The position numbers and the translations under genes are program-made. The notes under the pieces were generated by a model, which saw only the letters and a list, made by a program, of their open reading frames with translations, was not told the origin of the DNA and ran no database searches. This document shows, piece by piece, positions 6,207 to 7,637 of a stretch of DNA of 7,637 nt; within the stretch, counting starts at the first letter, position 1; each line of letters starts with the position of its first letter. Origin of the DNA: Mycobacterium sp. Lineage in GTDB: Bacteria > Actinomycetota > Actinomycetes > Mycobacteriales > Mycobacteriaceae. The stretch is taken from assembly GCA_025965815.1 (NCBI GenBank), contig JAOPWF010000224.1:1-7637 (forward strand). Reading direction: 5' to 3'.

Positions 6207-6266
6207 CCTCGTTCAATGTTGATATCGTTGGTTTTACCCTCGTTCGTGTTGACTTGTCAAGGTTTT
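6207..6266. repeat. Two imperfect 29-bp direct repeats with 31-bp period, candidate FruR operator
   Basis: Units 6207-6235 and 6238-6266 both begin CCTCGTTC and both end GGTTTT, at the same 31-base offset. Between these each carries TGTTGA (6217-6222 and 6247-6252). Thirty-one bases is close to three helical turns, so the copies would face the same side of DNA. The right copy covers both -35 boxes and the left copy covers the fruR -10 and start region. A weaker third match, CGTTTGTGTGG (6189-6199) against CGTTCGTGTTG (6241-6251), lies at the fruR ribosome binding site. DeoR-family repressors often use repeated sites, so FruR is the natural candidate, but this is inference. Confidence 0.5.
6231..6260 (-). 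promoter_or_regulatory. Promoter of the fruR-fruK-fruA-ptsH operon
   Basis: On the minus strand a perfect TTGACA (6255-6260) is followed after 18 bases by TAAAAC (6231-6236), four of six bases of the -10 consensus. Transcription would start near 6224 and give a leader of roughly 40 bases before fruR. The -35 directly abuts the -35 of the opposing ptsI promoter. Confidence 0.6.
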
Positions 6267-6276
6267 GTTGTAACGT
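6249..6276 (+). promoter_or_regulatory. Promoter of ptsI, predicted to give a leaderless mRNA
   Basis: TTGACT (6249-6254, five of six) is followed after 16 bases by TAACGT (6271-6276), which fits the mycobacterial TAnnnT -10 pattern. The ATG of ptsI begins eight bases after the -10, exactly where transcription would start. No Shine-Dalgarno sequence precedes the ATG. The -35 boxes of this and the fruR promoter together form the palindrome TTGAC-TT-GTCAA (6249-6260). Confidence 0.6.
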
Positions 6277-6283
6277 GGTTCAC

Positions 6284-7637
6284 ATGACCGCTTCACCACT
6301 GCCTACGTCACTGCGGCCCGATATCGAGGCTGAGAACAACCCCGCGGCCACCGTCTTGTCCGGTGTGCCGGTCGTCACCGGTGTCCAGTACGCCCCGGTG
6401 ATCCGGCCCGGCCGAGCGCCGGCAATCGAGGATCCCGCGTCGGCACCCGAGGTCGATGAAGCCGACCGCCCCGCCGAGGCCGCCCGCTTTGCGGCCGCCG
6501 CGTCAGCGGTCGCCGGACGGCTCCGCGATCGCGCGACCCACGCCACCGGTGTGGCCTCCGAGGTGCTCTCCGCGACGGCGACACTTGCTCAGGACCGGGC
6601 TTGGCTCGGCGCCGCGGAGAAGCGGATCAACGGCGGAATGCCGGCAGTTCCGGCCGTCGTCGGGGCGGTCACGCAGTTCGTCGACATGTTCACTGCGCTG
6701 GGCGGTCTGATGGCGGAACGCGTCACCGACCTCAAGGACATCCGTGATCGCGTCATCGCCGAACTCAGCGGCCTGCCGGAACCGGGTGTCCCGCTGCCAC
6801 TCGTGCCGTCGATCCTGTGCGCCGAGGACCTCGCGCCCGCCGACACGGCAGGCCTCGATCCGACGCTCGTGGTCGGGCTGGCCACCACCCTGGGCGGGCC
6901 GACCAGCCACACCGCGATCATCGCCCGCCAGTTGGGCATCCCCTGCGTGGTCGCCGTCCACGGACTCGACGCCGTCGAAGCCGGTTCGATGGTGCTCATC
7001 GACGGAACCCTCGGGACGGTGACCGTCTCACCCGATGCCACCGTCGCGGCAGAGTCGGTCGAGCGAGCACAGCGCAGCGCCGCGATGTCGGCGAAGTGGA
7101 CCGGACCCGGCGCCACGTCGGACGGGCACCGCGTGGCCATCCTCGCCAACGTGCAGGACGGCGGCGCCGCCCGCTCCGCGCGGGAGACTCCCGCCGAGGG
7201 CATCGGCCTGTTCCGGACCGAGTTGTGCTTCCTCAACCGGGATACCGAGCCCAGCGTCGACGAACAGGCCCAGATCTACGCGGAGGTGCTCGACGCGTTC
7301 GCCGGCCACAAGGTGGTCGTCAGGACGCTGGACGCCGGCTCGGACAAGCCGCTGAAGTTCGTCAGCCATCCCGAGGAGGCCAACCCGGCCCTGGGCGTGC
7401 GTGGCATCCGGGTCGCCGAGGGCAACCCCGGACTGGTGGACCGCCAGCTGGAGGCCATCGCCGCGGCAGCGGCGAAGACCGGCAACCCGCCATGGATCAT
7501 GGCGCCGATGATCGCCACCGCCGAAGAAGCCAAAGACTTTGCGGCGCTCGCTCGTTCCTACGGATTGACGCCGGGTGTGATGATCGAGGTGCCCGCCGCG
7601 GCGCTGCTGGCCGACCGCATCCTCGAGCACGTCGACT
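6284..7637 (+). CDS. ptsI: PTS Enzyme I (PEP-protein phosphotransferase), C-terminal end outside window
   Basis: Enzyme I starts the PTS by taking phosphate from PEP onto a histidine and giving it to HPr. The open frame has 451 codons before the window edge; family members are about 550-575 residues, so roughly 100 are missing. Residues 1-26 are a variable extension before GVPVVTGVQYAPVIRPG. The active-site segment GGPTSHTAIIARQLGIP gives phospho-His209. The PEP-binding barrel begins with GIGLFRTELCFL (306-317, Arg311), VVVRTLDAGSDKPL (344-357, Arg347), NPALGVRGIRVA (367-378) and GVMIEVPAAALLADRI (431-446, Glu435 as likely metal ligand). The catalytic Cys would lie just beyond the edge. The start ATG has no ribosome binding site, but a promoter is placed for a leaderless transcript. 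It is divergent from the fruR-ptsH operon and probably controlled by the same operator. No frameshift was found on reading the frame through. Confidence 0.96.
   Translation, partial: MTASPLPTSLRPDIEAENNPAATVLSGVPVVTGVQYAPVIRPGRAPAIEDPASAPEVDEADRPAEAARFAAAASAVAGRLRDRATHATGVASEVLSATATLAQDRAWLGAAEKRINGGMPAVPAVVGAVTQFVDMFTALGGLMAERVTDLKDIRDRVIAELSGLPEPGVPLPLVPSILCAEDLAPADTAGLDPTLVVGLATTLGGPTSHTAIIARQLGIPCVVAVHGLDAVEAGSMVLIDGTLGTVTVSPDATVAAESVERAQRSAAMSAKWTGPGATSDGHRVAILANVQDGGAARSARETPAEGIGLFRTELCFLNRDTEPSVDEQAQIYAEVLDAFAGHKVVVRTLDAGSDKPLKFVSHPEEANPALGVRGIRVAEGNPGLVDRQLEAIAAAAAKTGNPPWIMAPMIATAEEAKDFAALARSYGLTPGVMIEVPAAALLADRILEHVD

Noticed and set aside
6503..7630. Minus-strand open frames of 152, 215 and 200 codons
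   Set aside because: All lie antisense to ptsI, whose Enzyme I motifs are continuous from 6284 to the window edge.

Overview
The window looks like chromosome from a high-GC actinobacterium, most likely a mycobacterium of the fast-growing (Mycolicibacterium-like) kind. Three things point there. The first is the N-terminus of a mycosin (MycP), a protease found in mycobacterial type VII secretion (ESX) loci. The second is a complete fructose phosphotransferase (PTS) locus whose EIIABC, PfkB kinase, DeoR and HPr proteins are of actinobacterial type. The third is a promoter with a TAnnnT -10 element placed so that the ptsI mRNA would be leaderless, a frequent arrangement in mycobacteria. From memory, Mycobacterium smegmatis also has its PTS genes next to the mycP1 end of the ESX-1 locus; this was not checked here.

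Layout, left to right. Bases 1-176 (minus) hold the first 58 codons of mycP, which runs off the left edge. Bases 177-666 have no convincing gene: they carry the likely mycP promoter, a small hairpin and one ambiguous open frame. Bases 667-1638 (minus) encode a LuxR/NarL-type regulator whose receiver domain has lost its phospho-acceptor aspartate. Bases 1639-2078 are non-coding: they hold the regulator's putative promoter, several short repeats and a GC-rich terminator for the PTS operon. Bases 2079-6181 (minus) are a tight four-gene operon, transcribed as fruR-fruK-fruA-ptsH. Bases 6182-6283 are a compact divergent control region. From 6284 (plus) ptsI starts and runs off the right edge.

How the genes work together. 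Enzyme I (PtsI) takes phosphate from PEP and passes it to HPr (PtsH). HPr passes it to the EIIA and then the EIIB domain of FruA, whose EIIC domain imports fructose as fructose 1-phosphate. FruK makes fructose 1,6-bisphosphate for glycolysis. FruR, a DeoR-family repressor, probably responds to a sugar phosphate and controls both divergent transcripts. The space between fruR and ptsI has back-to-back -35 boxes forming a small palindrome, inside two imperfect 29-bp direct repeats with a 31-bp period, a good candidate for the FruR operator.

No mobile element, CRISPR array, tRNA or rRNA was seen. The core metabolism is ordinary. The less expected items are the degenerate receiver of the LuxR protein, the repeat structure of the fruR-ptsI control region, the leaderless ptsI start, and the direct junction between an ESX locus and the PTS locus.
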